NCBI RefSeq assembly: GCF_003432385.1
Contig: NZ_CP031841.1
Location: forward strand, 434,001 to 498,000
Direction: 5' to 3'
Length of the DNA: 64,000 nucleotides
From: Breoghania sp. L-A4
GTDB lineage: Bacteria > Pseudomonadota > Alphaproteobacteria > Rhizobiales > Stappiaceae
The translations under genes were made by a program, and so were the position numbers. The notes beneath the pieces were generated by a model. That model ran no database searches. It was not told the origin of the DNA and saw only the letters and a list, made by a program, of their open reading frames with translations. Every line of letters begins with the position of its first letter. Within the stretch, counting starts at the first letter, position 1. Positions 56,120-64,000 of this stretch are shown here, piece after piece.

Positions 56120-56974
56120 TCAGCGCATCAGCAGGACAGGCACCTTGCAGGTGCGGATCATGTCGGACGTGGTCGAGCCGATGATCAGGCTGCGGATGCG
56201 GGAGTGCCCGTAGGCGCCCATGACGAGCAGATCGAAGCCCTGCTCCTCGACCAGACGGCCCAGCGTGGCTTCGGGCTTGCCGGTCTCGATGACGATCTCC
56301 GCGTCGAAACCGCCCGCCGCCAGGGTCGCCCTGGCGTTCTCGAGGCTCTTGCGGACGTCGGGGGTTTCCACACCCGAAAACGCCAGGGTGACGGGCAACC
56401 CTTCCAGCAGCCTGGTCCGCGCCAGAAAATCCACGGCTCTCAGCGCGGAGTGTCCGCCGTCAAATGCGATCAGCACCTTGGTGATCGGCTTGAACTCGCG
56501 GTTGGCGACAAACACCGGCTTGTGGCTCGATCGCACGACCCGTTCCAGGTTCGACCCCAGATGCAGCCTGGCGAAGTCCGCGGCTTCGCCGCGCTTGCCG
56601 ATCACGATCATGTCGCCGGTGTCTTCCTTGGCGAGCAGCGTCTCGACGAGATCGCCCTGCCGCAGCCGGGTCTCGACCCGGACGCTGTCGCTGGCGACGA
56701 TCGCCCGCGCGTCCTCGAGGATCGCGCGGCCCTGGGCCTGGGCGAGCTTGGCGCGCTTGGCGTCGAGTTCGCTGAGCTCCGCGAGCAGATGAGACCGGGC
56801 GCCGAGCTGGATGGCGCCGCTCAGGTCCTGCTGGTCGACGCCCTCGCGCCGCCCGATCACGTGATAGATCTTCACCATCGCCCCGACCCGGGTCGCGATC
56901 CAGGCGGCGTAGTGGCAGACGCTGGTGGAATATGTCGAACCATCCACCAAGGCAATCAACGTTCCCGTGGTCAT
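56120..56974 (-). CDS. Universal stress protein, two UspA domains
   Basis: This 284-residue cytoplasmic protein is made of two UspA-type alpha/beta domains (about 3-140 and 150-284). The second has the ATP-binding-type motif VMGAYGHSRIRSLIIGSTTS; the first has MIVIGKRGEAADF. Such tandem proteins respond to starvation, oxidation or low oxygen. It begins ten bases after the SulP gene ends, so both are probably in one transcript. Confidence 0.92.
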   Translation of the reverse strand: MTTGTLIALVDGSTYSTSVCHYAAWIATRVGAMVKIYHVIGRREGVDQQDLSGAIQLGARSHLLAELSELDAKRAKLAQAQGRAILEDARAIVASDSVRVETRLRQGDLVETLLAKEDTGDMIVIGKRGEAADFARLHLGSNLERVVRSSHKPVFVANREFKPITKVLIAFDGGHSALRAVDFLARTRLLEGLPVTLAFSGVETPDVRKSLENARATLAAGGFDAEIVIETGKPEATLGRLVEEQGFDLLVMGAYGHSRIRSLIIGSTTSDMIRTCKVPVLLMR

Positions 56975-56984
56975 TCTTGACTCC

Positions 56985-58475
56985 CTAGTGCCCCATCAGC
57001 GTGTCCATGGCGCCGGGCTTGTCGTGAATTGCAAGCCTGTCGACGATGGTTTCCGACGCCTCGTTCATGCCGATGATGTCGACCTCTGCGCCTTCGCGGC
57101 GGAACTTCAGCACCGCCATGTCGAGCGCCGCGACCGACGAGATATCCCAGATGTGCGCCCGTCCGACGTCGATGGTGACCTTTTCCGGCGCTTCCTTGAA
57201 ATCGAACGCCTTCATGAAGTCCTCCGCCGAGGCGAAGAACAATTGCCCCTCGACCCGGTAGGTCCGGTGGCGTCCGTCCGGGGTGATCGTCGTCGTCACG
57301 CGGAAGATCTGCGAGATCTTCCAGGCGAAGAACAGCCCCGACAGCAGCACGCCGACGAGCACGCCGATCGCCAGGTTGTGGGTGTAGACGACGAAGAAGA
57401 CCGTCGCCAGCATGACGATGGACGAGGATCTGGGGTGGTCCTTCAGGTTCTTGATCGAGCTCCAGGAGAACGTCCCGATGGAGACCATGATCATGATCGA
57501 CACCAGGGCCGCCATGGGGATCCGGCCCACCAGGTCGCCGAGAACGACGACCATGAACAGCAGGAAGGCGCCGGCCGCGAAGGTGGACAGCCGCCCGCGC
57601 CCGCCGGTCTTCACGTTGATCATCGACTGGCCGATCATCGCGCAGCCGGCCATGCCGCCGATGAAGCCGGTCGCCATGTTGGCGATCCCCTGGCCGACGC
57701 ATTCCTGGTTGCGGTCTGAGGACGTGTCGGTGAGATCGTCCACGATCTGCTGGGTCATCAGGCTTTCCAGAAGGCCGACCACCGCGACGGCGAGCGCATA
57801 GGGGAAGATGATCCGCAGCGTCTCGAAGGTCAGCGGAATGTCCGGGATCAGGAAGACCGGCAGCGTGTCCGGAAGTTCGCCCATGTCACCGACGGTGCGC
57901 ACGTCCCAGCCGAACAGCAGCGTCAGGCCGGTCAGCACGATGATGGTCACCAGCGGCGAGGGGATGACCTTTGTGACGCGCGGGAACAGGTAGATGATCG
58001 CCAGTCCGGCGGCGACGAGCGCGAAGGTCAGCGGCGGCACGCGCGTGGGATCCAGTTCCGGAACCTGGGCCAGAAAGATCAGGATCGCCAGCGCGTTGAC
58101 GAAGCCGGTGATTACCGACCGGGACACGAAGCGCATCACCGAGCCGAGTTTCAGAAAACCCGCGCCGACCTGCAGCATGCCGGCCAGCACCGTGGCGGCG
58201 AGCAGGTATTGCAGCCCGTGGTCCTTGACCAGCGTGACCATCAGAACGGCGGTCGCGGCGGTGGCCGCGGAAATCATGCCCGGACGGCCCCCGGTGATGG
58301 CGATGATCACGGCGATGGAGAAGGAGGCGTAAAGCCCGATCTTCGGATCGACGCCGGCGATGATGGAGAAGGCGATCGCCTCCGGGATCAGGGCGAGCGC
58401 CACGACGAGACCCGACAGCAGATCGGCGCGGATGTTGCCCGTCCATTGATTCTTGTAGTGCGAGAAGGAAATCAT
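56985..58475 (-). CDS. SulP family anion transporter with STAS domain
   Basis: This 496-residue inner-membrane protein has a SulP core of about 12-14 helices (about 15-380; [20 protein letters not shown] and [20 protein letters not shown]) and a cytoplasmic STAS domain (about 390-490) with [20 protein letters not shown]. The substrate may be sulfate, bicarbonate or another anion; the compact bacterial form gives no further clue. The start [13 protein letters not shown] at 58475 is preferred to upstream codons. It is followed closely by the universal stress protein gene. Confidence 0.92.
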   Translation of the reverse strand: MISFSHYKNQWTGNIRADLLSGLVVALALIPEAIAFSIIAGVDPKIGLYASFSIAVIIAITGGRPGMISAATAATAVLMVTLVKDHGLQYLLAATVLAGMLQVGAGFLKLGSVMRFVSRSVITGFVNALAILIFLAQVPELDPTRVPPLTFALVAAGLAIIYLFPRVTKVIPSPLVTIIVLTGLTLLFGWDVRTVGDMGELPDTLPVFLIPDIPLTFETLRIIFPYALAVAVVGLLESLMTQQIVDDLTDTSSDRNQECVGQGIANMATGFIGGMAGCAMIGQSMINVKTGGRGRLSTFAAGAFLLFMVVVLGDLVGRIPMAALVSIMIMVSIGTFSWSSIKNLKDHPRSSSIVMLATVFFVVYTHNLAIGVLVGVLLSGLFFAWKISQIFRVTTTITPDGRHRTYRVEGQLFFASAEDFMKAFDFKEAPEKVTIDVGRAHIWDISSVAALDMAVLKFRREGAEVDIIGMNEASETIVDRLAIHDKPGAMDTLMGH

Positions 58476-58676
58476 AAACAGCCCAAAGTCCTGTCGTCCC
58501 GGCGGGGATCCGCCGCGGTTGTTCAGAATGAATGTCTTGGGTTGTCCGGCGGATCGGCGGCCGGAAGAGCCACCCGGGATCTCACCCGGGTCCATGTGAT
58601 GGGCGGTTCATAGCCTGTTGCCCTTTGAAAGCCAAGCCGCGGACGGCGATTTCGGCCCTGCCCCGGCGCGTTTCGC

Positions 58677-59660
58677 CTAGGCGTTGCCGATCAGCACGCC
58701 GGCGGCGAACACCAGCGACCCGCCCAGCACCACCTGGAACGCGGCGCGCAGGAAGGGCGTCTCCATGTAGCGGTTCTGGATCCAGGCGATGGCCCACAAT
58801 TCGACAAAGACGATGATCGCGGCGACGCTGGTGGCCGTCCAGAAGTCCGGAATCAGATAGGGCAGCGCGTGGCCCAGCCCGCCCACAGCGGTCATGATGC
58901 CGGAGGCGAGCCCGCGCTTGAGCGGCGAGCCGCGGCCCGACAGCTTGCCGTCGTCATGCGCGGCCTCGGTGAAGCCCATGGAGATGCCCGCGCCGATGGC
59001 GGCCGACAGGCCGACGAGGAACGTCTGCCAGGTGTCCTGGGTGGCGAAGGCGGCGGCGAAGATCGGCGCCAGCGTCGACACCGATCCGTCCATCAGCCCG
59101 GCAAGCCCCGGCTGCACATAGGTGAGAATGAACTGGCGCCGCTCGTCTGAGCGTTCCTGGGCGCGTACGTCTTGCGGCGCGTGGGTCTCGCCCAGCCGCC
59201 GGGCCAGCGAGCCGTGCGCCTTTTCCGCCCGCGCCAGATCGCCCAGCAGCGTGCGGGTGGAGGCGTCGGAGGTCTGCTGCGCGGCCTCGAGATAGAAGCG
59301 GTAGGCCTGATCCTCCATCTGCTCGGCCATCGGACGCACCTTGTCGAGCCCCAGCGGGCGGACCAGCCAATCGGGCTTGCGCTCGTAGTAGCCGCGCACG
59401 TGCTCGCGCCTGATCAGCGGAATCGTCTCGCCGAAGCGCTTGCGGTGCTGTTCGATCAGCCGGCGGCGGTGGGCGTCTTCCTCCTCCGCCATGCCGTCAA
59501 AGATTTTCGCCGATTGCGGGTAATCCGCCCGCAAACCGTCCGCGTAGGCGCGGTAGATGCGCGCGTCGTCCTCCTCGGAGGATATCGCCAGCGCCAGGAT
59601 TTCCTGTTCCGACAGGCTTGAGAAGGGCCGGCGGCCGACGCGAAAGATGCGGCTCAGCAT
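58677..59660 (-). CDS. mbfA: Membrane-bound ferritin-like iron exporter MbfA (Er-VIT1 family)
   Basis: MbfA exports iron and protects against H2O2 in Bradyrhizobium and Agrobacterium. The 327-residue protein has an N-terminal rubrerythrin/ferritin-like domain (about 15-165) with di-iron ligand motifs SSEEDDARIYRAY, EEEDAHRRRLIEQH and MEDQAYRFYLEAAQ, and a C-terminal VIT1-type membrane domain (about 180-327) with GLAGLMDGSVSTLAPIFAAA. An Irr-type palindrome overlaps its promoter at 59672-59690, consistent with repression under low iron. Confidence 0.93.
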   Translation of the reverse strand: MLSRIFRVGRRPFSSLSEQEILALAISSEEDDARIYRAYADGLRADYPQSAKIFDGMAEEEDAHRRRLIEQHRKRFGETIPLIRREHVRGYYERKPDWLVRPLGLDKVRPMAEQMEDQAYRFYLEAAQQTSDASTRTLLGDLARAEKAHGSLARRLGETHAPQDVRAQERSDERRQFILTYVQPGLAGLMDGSVSTLAPIFAAAFATQDTWQTFLVGLSAAIGAGISMGFTEAAHDDGKLSGRGSPLKRGLASGIMTAVGGLGHALPYLIPDFWTATSVAAIIVFVELWAIAWIQNRYMETPFLRAAFQVVLGGSLVFAAGVLIGNA

Positions 59661-59671
59661 GATGCGATCCC

Positions 59672-59690
59672 GTTTGGAATTATTCTAAAC
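59672..59690 (-). promoter_or_regulatory. Irr-type iron control element (ICE-like) before mbfA
   Basis: GTTTGGAA-TTA-TTCTAAAC is an 8-3-8 inverted repeat with one mismatch, 12 bases before the mbfA start. On the minus strand it overlaps a possible -10 (AATAAT) 17 bases after TTGCTA. The TTTAGAA/TTCTAAA half-site pattern is that of Irr-regulated promoters, including mbfA in relatives. Confidence 0.6.
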
Positions 59691-59865
59691 TGTTTCAGTC
59701 ATAGCAAACCCGCCCGCGCCTTGCCAAGCCGTATCACCGCCTGCGGCGGCAGGCCGCAGCGACTCCGGCACGCGATGACGACCGGGCGCGCGCGCCCCTT
59801 GCCAAGGCGAACGCGCCCTTGTTTATATTCGGGCCGGGGAATCGTGGCATTGATCGGGGGCAATC

Positions 59866-60243
59866 GTGACGTCGCTTGCGAAATTCATCTTCATCGGGCT
59901 CGCGGTGCTGCAGGCGGTCATGGCTTCGGCATCCGTCGCGCGCGCGGAAACGCTGACCTGGCAGATCCGCAGCGAGCATCCGAAGGTCGTCAGCCTGGAG
60001 TTCTATTCGCAGGGGCGCAGCGTCTCCTGGCCCGGCGACGGGCAGGTCTATGTCATCAAGGACTATGACACCCACACCTACCGGCTGTCGTGCCGGCCGG
60101 GTGAACAGATCTGCTACGGCGCCTGGGTGCGCAACCGCAAGCGCAGCTACTGGGGCGTGGGCGCCAACAACCGCAACCGCTGCCGCAGTTGTTGCTACAC
60201 CTGCGACGGCGGCGAGACGCAGGTGATCGTGCTCAATCCTTGA
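59866..60243 (+). CDS. Small secreted cysteine-rich protein, basic paralogue
   Basis: This 125-residue protein was not recognised as a named family. A signal peptide (KFIFIGLAVLQAVMASASVARA) precedes a mature domain starting AETLTWQIRSEHP. Shared signatures with the next gene are LEFYSQ, VYVI.DYD.HTY, ICYGAWV, YWG and CCYTCDGG, with six cysteines suitable for three disulfides. Its variable loop (GANNRNRCRS) is rich in Arg. The start is GTG at 59866. It is divergent from mbfA. Confidence 0.75.
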   Translation: MTSLAKFIFIGLAVLQAVMASASVARAETLTWQIRSEHPKVVSLEFYSQGRSVSWPGDGQVYVIKDYDTHTYRLSCRPGEQICYGAWVRNRKRSYWGVGANNRNRCRSCCYTCDGGETQVIVLNP

Positions 60244-60350
60244 GCCGCCCCCGGTTACCGCAAGATCGCCGCATGATCCTCTTGCCAGCCGCTGAGAAGC
60301 GCTGTCTAGATCGCTTCGGCGATCATGCCGCACGACGACTGGGGGTTGTC

Positions 60351-60728
60351 ATGAAAGTTCTGAAAACGCTTGGCTTTATGGCGCTGGTGGCAGGGCCGGC
60401 TGTCACGATGTCCGCCGGCGCGGCACCGGCCGAAACGCTGACATGGACCATCACGAGCCAGCATCCGAACACCATCGAGCTGGAGTTCTACTCGCAGAGC
60501 CGCAAGCATGTCTGGCCGGGCAAGGGCAAGGTCTACGTCATCGACGATTACGACGAGCATACCTACACGCTCAAATGCGACGCGGGCGAGGACATTTGCT
60601 ACGGCGCCTGGGTCAAGAACGAAAGCAGCACCTATTGGGGCTCGGGCAAGGGCGACAAGGAAGGCTGCGAGGAATGCTGTTACACCTGTGACGGCGGCCA
60701 GAGCGAGGCGATCGAGCTGGTGAAGTAG
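60351..60728 (+). CDS. Small secreted cysteine-rich protein, acidic paralogue
   Basis: This 125-residue tandem paralogue of the preceding gene is close to 60 percent identical over the mature part by eye count. It has a signal peptide ([24 protein letters not shown]) and the same six cysteines and motifs ([15 protein letters not shown]). Its variable loop ([10 protein letters not shown]) and C-terminus are acidic where the partner is basic. No function is known. It lies 107 bases downstream of the first copy. Confidence 0.75.
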   Translation: MKVLKTLGFMALVAGPAVTMSAGAAPAETLTWTITSQHPNTIELEFYSQSRKHVWPGKGKVYVIDDYDEHTYTLKCDAGEDICYGAWVKNESSTYWGSGKGDKEGCEECCYTCDGGQSEAIELVK

Positions 60729-60883
60729 TCGAGGCTGGCGGCGGTCGCCGCCAGCATTCCGCCCTGGCGCCGCCCGCGCTTGGCTCTTCTGCGGACTTGC
60801 GCTTGGGCAGGAATTCGCCAATGGTCCCGCGGAATCCCCGGCCAAGGCGCCGGGCCACGATTTTCCGCAGACGGAATGCCGCC

Positions 60884-61348
60884 ATGTCCAACGATATCTA
60901 CGCGCACACCACGGCCCTGGGCCGTCCCGTCGAGATCCCGACCGATCCCGAGACCGCGCCGCTCGACCGGGTTCCCAATCCGCAGGCCGACGTGGATTTC
61001 GTCACCCGTTTTGTGTGCCCCGAATTCACCTCGCTGTGCCCGGTCACCGGCCAGCCGGATTTCGCCCATCTGGTCATCGACTACGTGCCGGACCAGTGGC
61101 TGGTGGAATCCAAATCGCTGAAACTCTATCTCACCAGCTACCGCAACCACGGCGCGTTTCACGAGGACTGCACGGTGAAGATCGGCCGCCGCATCGTCGA
61201 GCTGCTCGAGCCCCGCTGGCTGCGCATCGGCGGCTACTGGTACCCGCGCGGCGGCATCCCCATCGACGTGTTCTGGCAGTCGGGCGAAGCCCCCAAGAGC
61301 GTCTGGATCCCCGACCAGGGCGTGCCCCCCTATCGCGGCCGGGGCTGA
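60884..61348 (+). CDS. queF: PreQ1 synthase QueF (7-cyano-7-deazaguanine reductase)
   Basis: QueF reduces preQ0 to preQ1 with NADPH in queuosine synthesis for tRNA. The 154-residue short (type I) form has the catalytic Cys-52 and Asp-59 in [17 protein letters not shown], and the substrate-binding motif [20 protein letters not shown]. The start [13 protein letters not shown] at 60884 is the family N-terminus. Its stop is one base from that of the convergent EamA gene. The upstream sequence shows no convincing preQ1 riboswitch. Confidence 0.95.
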   Translation: MSNDIYAHTTALGRPVEIPTDPETAPLDRVPNPQADVDFVTRFVCPEFTSLCPVTGQPDFAHLVIDYVPDQWLVESKSLKLYLTSYRNHGAFHEDCTVKIGRRIVELLEPRWLRIGGYWYPRGGIPIDVFWQSGEAPKSVWIPDQGVPPYRGRG

Positions 61349-61349
61349 C

Positions 61350-62255
61350 TCACCGCCCCATCAGCAATCCGATAATGCTGGCGACGATCAGCACACAGCC
61401 CAGCACCTCCCAGCGGTTGCTCTTCTCGCGGAAAATGAACCAGGCGGCGGCGAAGGTGAAGATCAGTTCCACCTGCGCCAGCATGCGCACATAGGCCACC
61501 TTCTGCAGCGTCATGGCGGTGAACCAGCCGGCCGACCCCAGCACGCCGACCAGCCCGACCCACACGGCCGTCCGCCAGTGCTCGATGCTGGCGATGAGCT
61601 GTTCGGGCTCGTACTTGCGCATCCACAGCAGCATGGCCGCGGTCTGGAACACGGTGACGAAGCCCAGCGTGTAGGCCGCCTGCATGACGAAGTTCGGCCC
61701 GCCCAGCGACAGCGAGGCATAGCGGTAGCACACCGCCGAGATGCCGAAGCAGGCGGCGGACGCCAGGCCGATGAGCGCCGGGCGGCCGGTCAGCGAGGTG
61801 ACCAGCGCGCGCATGGTCAGCGGCGTGCGCGCCATCGAAATGGTGATCACGCCGATGACCCCGATGAGGATCGCGCCGACGGCGGGCAGGGTTACGGTCT
61901 CGCCCAGCAGCACAAGCCCGAAAATCGCCGCCTGCACGGGTTCGGTCTTGGAATAGGCCGTGCCGACCGCGAAGTTGCGGTAGGAAAACAGGTGCACCAG
62001 CAGGAAGGTGGCGAAGATCTGCGCCAGACCGCCGGCCATGCCGGCGAGCGCGAAGGGAATGTTGGACTCGGGCAGCGGATAGCCCGCGCCGAAATGCAGC
62101 GCCGCCACATAGAGGCTGGCAAACGGAAAGCCGTAGCCGAAGCGCACGAAGGTGGCGCCCGTGGTGCCGAGCTTGCCCTTGAGATGCTTTTGCAGCGCCG
62201 AGCGCAGGTTCTGGCAGAACGCCGCGGCGATGGTGATCGGGATCCACAGTTCCAT
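61350..62255 (-). CDS. EamA/DMT family transporter
   Basis: This 301-residue inner-membrane protein has ten hydrophobic segments in two EamA repeats of five helices (second repeat starts around FGISAVCYRYASLSLGGPNF). It is of the drug/metabolite transporter superfamily. The substrate is not predictable. The start MELWIPITIAAAFCQNLRSA at 62255 is preferred; the open frame extends 195 codons further upstream with no membrane pattern. It is divergent from dapD. Confidence 0.88.
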   Translation of the reverse strand: MELWIPITIAAAFCQNLRSALQKHLKGKLGTTGATFVRFGYGFPFASLYVAALHFGAGYPLPESNIPFALAGMAGGLAQIFATFLLVHLFSYRNFAVGTAYSKTEPVQAAIFGLVLLGETVTLPAVGAILIGVIGVITISMARTPLTMRALVTSLTGRPALIGLASAACFGISAVCYRYASLSLGGPNFVMQAAYTLGFVTVFQTAAMLLWMRKYEPEQLIASIEHWRTAVWVGLVGVLGSAGWFTAMTLQKVAYVRMLAQVELIFTFAAAWFIFREKSNRWEVLGCVLIVASIIGLLMGR

Positions 62256-62493
62256 GAAAGGTCTCGTGAGGGAGGCGCGGAAAGAGGCTTTCTGTATCAG
62301 GCGGCACGCCGCCGCGATAGGCCCGCCGCACGCGAGGCCGGCGGATCCATGCGATGCGGTCTGACGCGGATCGGCAGCATATGCCGCGGATGCGGCGCTT
62401 GCGGCTTGTGGCCCGGACTGCCGTCTTGACTTCGCGCGCGGGGCGGGTTTTCTCCGCGCGACCATTTCACAGACCGCGTTTGCCGGAGCACCC

Positions 62494-63345
62494 ATGAGCA
62501 CCACCGACCTCGCCAGGCTCGAGACCATCATCGACGCCGCGTTTGATGATCGCGCCAACATCGACACGACCACCACCGGCGAGATCCGCGACAGCGTGGG
62601 CGCGGCGCTCGACATGCTCGACAAGGGCATTGCGCGCGTGGCCGAGAAGCGCGACGGCACCTGGGTCGTCAACCAGTGGCTGAAGAAGGCCGTGCTGCTG
62701 TCGTTCCGTCTCAATCCGATGGAGGTCATCAAGGGCGGCCCGGGCGACGCCGTGTGGTGGGACAAGGTGCCGTCGAAATTCGACGGCTGGGGCGCCTCCG
62801 AATTCGAGGCCGCCGCCTTCCGCGCCGTGCCCAACTGCACCGTGCGCCGCTCCGCCTATATCGCGCCGGGCGTCGTCGTGATGCCGTCGTTCATCAATCT
62901 TGGCGCCTATGTGGGCGAGAACACGATGGTCGACACCTGGGCGACCGTCGGCTCCTGCGCGCAGATCGGCCGCGACGTGCACCTGTCGGGCGGCGTCGGC
63001 ATCGGCGGCGTGCTGGAGCCGCTGCAGGCGGGTCCCGTGATCATCGAGGACAACTGCTTCATCGGCGCGCGCTCGGAAGTCGTCGAGGGCGTGATCGTCG
63101 GCGAGGGCTCCGTGCTGTCGATGGGCGTGTTCATCTCCGCCTCCACCAAGATCATCGACCGCGCCACCGGCGAGATCCATATCGGCAAGGTGCCGCCCTA
63201 TTCGGTCGTGGTGCCGGGCACGATTGCGGGCAAGCCGCTGCCGGACGGCACGCCGGGGCCGGGGCTTTATTGCGCGGTCATCGTCAAGCGGGTGGACGCG
63301 CAGACGCGCTCGAAGACCTCGATCAACGATCTGCTGCGCGACTGA
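62494..63345 (+). CDS. dapD: 2,3,4,5-tetrahydropyridine-2,6-dicarboxylate N-succinyltransferase
   Basis: DapD transfers succinyl from succinyl-CoA in the succinylase branch of lysine and diaminopimelate synthesis. The 283-residue protein has a helical N-terminal domain (about 1-100) and a left-handed parallel beta-helix with hexapeptide repeats ([20 protein letters not shown], then [17 protein letters not shown] and [20 protein letters not shown]). Length and order match the family. A strong terminator follows. Confidence 0.97.
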   Translation: MSTTDLARLETIIDAAFDDRANIDTTTTGEIRDSVGAALDMLDKGIARVAEKRDGTWVVNQWLKKAVLLSFRLNPMEVIKGGPGDAVWWDKVPSKFDGWGASEFEAAAFRAVPNCTVRRSAYIAPGVVVMPSFINLGAYVGENTMVDTWATVGSCAQIGRDVHLSGGVGIGGVLEPLQAGPVIIEDNCFIGARSEVVEGVIVGEGSVLSMGVFISASTKIIDRATGEIHIGKVPPYSVVVPGTIAGKPLPDGTPGPGLYCAVIVKRVDAQTRSKTSINDLLRD

Positions 63346-63368
63346 TCACCGCCGCAAGCCGGATGTTT

Positions 63369-63401
63369 AAGGCCGTGTCCCGTTGGGACGCGGCCTTTTT
63401 T
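63369..63401 (+). terminator. Rho-independent terminator of dapD
   Basis: A 13-bp stem (AAGGCCGTGTCCC with GGGACGCGGCCTT, one G-T pair, loop GTT) runs into six T, 24 bases after the dapD stop. Confidence 0.9.
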
Positions 63402-63411
63402 CGTGCGCCGC

Positions 63412-63981
63412 CTAAATTTCCGCGGAGGTGCGCAGGATATCGGCGAAGCGGTCGGACAGGGCGGCGAGCGAGGCGCGGTGCAGGTCCGCGGCCGCAATGG
63501 GGCCGTTGTGCGGGGTGGGCAGCGCGCGGGTGGCGCAGGCGCTCCCGATCACGGCCGAGGAGAATCCCAGATCCAGCGCCGCGCGCACGGTGGAGGAGAC
63601 GCACATGTGCGTCATGAAGCCGGCGACGACAATGCGGCGGATGCCGAGCGCTTCCAGGCGGGCGGCGAGATCGGTACCAGCGAAGGCGTTGGGCAGGCTC
63701 TTGTCGATGACGGCCTCGCCGTCGCGCGGCACGGCCTCGTCGCAGAAGGCTCCGCCGGGGCCGTCGAGGTCAAACAGTCCGCCCGGCGCGCCTGCATGAC
63801 GCACATGGATCACCGGCAGGCCCATCGCGCTGGCGCGCGCCCGCAGCCGGCTGATTTCGGCAAGCGCCGGGGTGACCCCGTGCAGCGGCAGCGCGCCGAT
63901 GGTGTATTCGCGCTGCGCGTCGATCAGCACGACGGCGGCTTCGCCGGCGCCGGGATGCTGCCAGGCGGGCGCGCCGGCCAT
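63412..63981 (-). CDS. Isochorismatase-family cysteine hydrolase (start may lie beyond the window)
   Basis: This protein of at least 189 residues has the isochorismatase-like alpha/beta fold: catalytic Asp in VVLIDAQREYT, Lys in DKSLPNAFAGTDL and the nucleophilic Cys in VVAGFMTHMCVSSTVRAALD. Related enzymes hydrolyse nicotinamide, N-carbamoyl compounds or isochorismate; the substrate here is unknown. The ATG at 63981 is usable, but the frame stays open to the window edge (reading KTLRA just before it), so the true start may be outside. Confidence 0.82.
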   Translation of the reverse strand: MAGAPAWQHPGAGEAAVVLIDAQREYTIGALPLHGVTPALAEISRLRARASAMGLPVIHVRHAGAPGGLFDLDGPGGAFCDEAVPRDGEAVIDKSLPNAFAGTDLAARLEALGIRRIVVAGFMTHMCVSSTVRAALDLGFSSAVIGSACATRALPTPHNGPIAAADLHRASLAALSDRFADILRTSAEI

Positions 63982-64000
63982 GGCGCGCAGGGTTTTGGGG

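Noticed and set aside
60729-60883. preQ1 riboswitch before queF
   Set aside because: No A-rich tail with the short hairpin and pseudoknot pairing of known preQ1 classes is recognisable in this GC-rich stretch.
1-64000. tRNA, rRNA, CRISPR array or prophage
   Set aside because: No tRNA T-arm and anticodon pattern, rRNA core, regularly spaced repeats or phage structural genes were seen. The only mobile gene found is the IS110 transposase.

Overview
The window is a high-GC stretch of an alphaproteobacterial chromosome, most likely order Hyphomicrobiales (Rhizobiales). The evidence is gene content and order: chvI-chvG followed by hprK, a mannose-type EIIA and HPr; divL next to ahcY; a tsaE-amgK fusion next to murU; addB-addA-trxA-grpE; a cpa/tad pilus locus; an Irr-type iron box before mbfA; and CtrA-type sites. 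A family such as Stappiaceae would fit, but species cannot be read from the sequence.

Layout. 1-3.3 kb: the 3' end of an SPFH protein, a TRIC-type channel, grpE and trxA. 3.4-16.6 kb, all minus strand: addA, addB, murU, tsaE-amgK, divL and ahcY (double-strand-break repair, cell-wall sugar recycling, tRNA modification, CtrA-pathway control, SAM cycle). 16.8-22.3 kb: a Cfa-type methyltransferase, then HPr, EIIA, HprK, ChvG and ChvI. 22.5-27.8 kb: a sulfotransferase-like gene bracketed by a 24-bp direct repeat, a MATE exporter, a HugZ-like protein and pckA. 28.1-37.2 kb: cpaB-cpaC-cpaD-cpaE-cpaF-tadB-tadC and a convergent tadD, each unit with a CtrA-like site. 37.4-43.6 kb: an M17 aminopeptidase, MarR, NlpC/P60, DUF4189, GhrA, Ohr/OhrR and peptide deformylase.

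43.6-54.7 kb is an accessory-looking block: tyrosinase with a caddie-like protein, an ECF sigma factor with a small membrane partner, an IS110-family element next to REP-like sequences, ilvD, a DUF1330/LysR pair, a GGDEF-EAL protein, a HigBA-like toxin-antitoxin pair and an unknown membrane protein. 54.8-64 kb: rmuC, a tandem universal stress protein, SulP, mbfA, two tandem small cysteine-rich secreted proteins, queF, an EamA exporter, dapD and an isochorismatase-like hydrolase cut by the window edge.

Sequence quality. Ten genes have broken reading frames (addA twice, cfa, hprK, the sulfotransferase gene, cpaC, cpaE twice, tadC, tadD, ghrA, and the IS110 transposase twice). Every break is repaired by adding one base, and in every case a C or G homopolymer at the break can supply it. 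The simplest reading is under-called homopolymers in the source assembly, so these genes are annotated as intact with coordinates that bridge the breaks.
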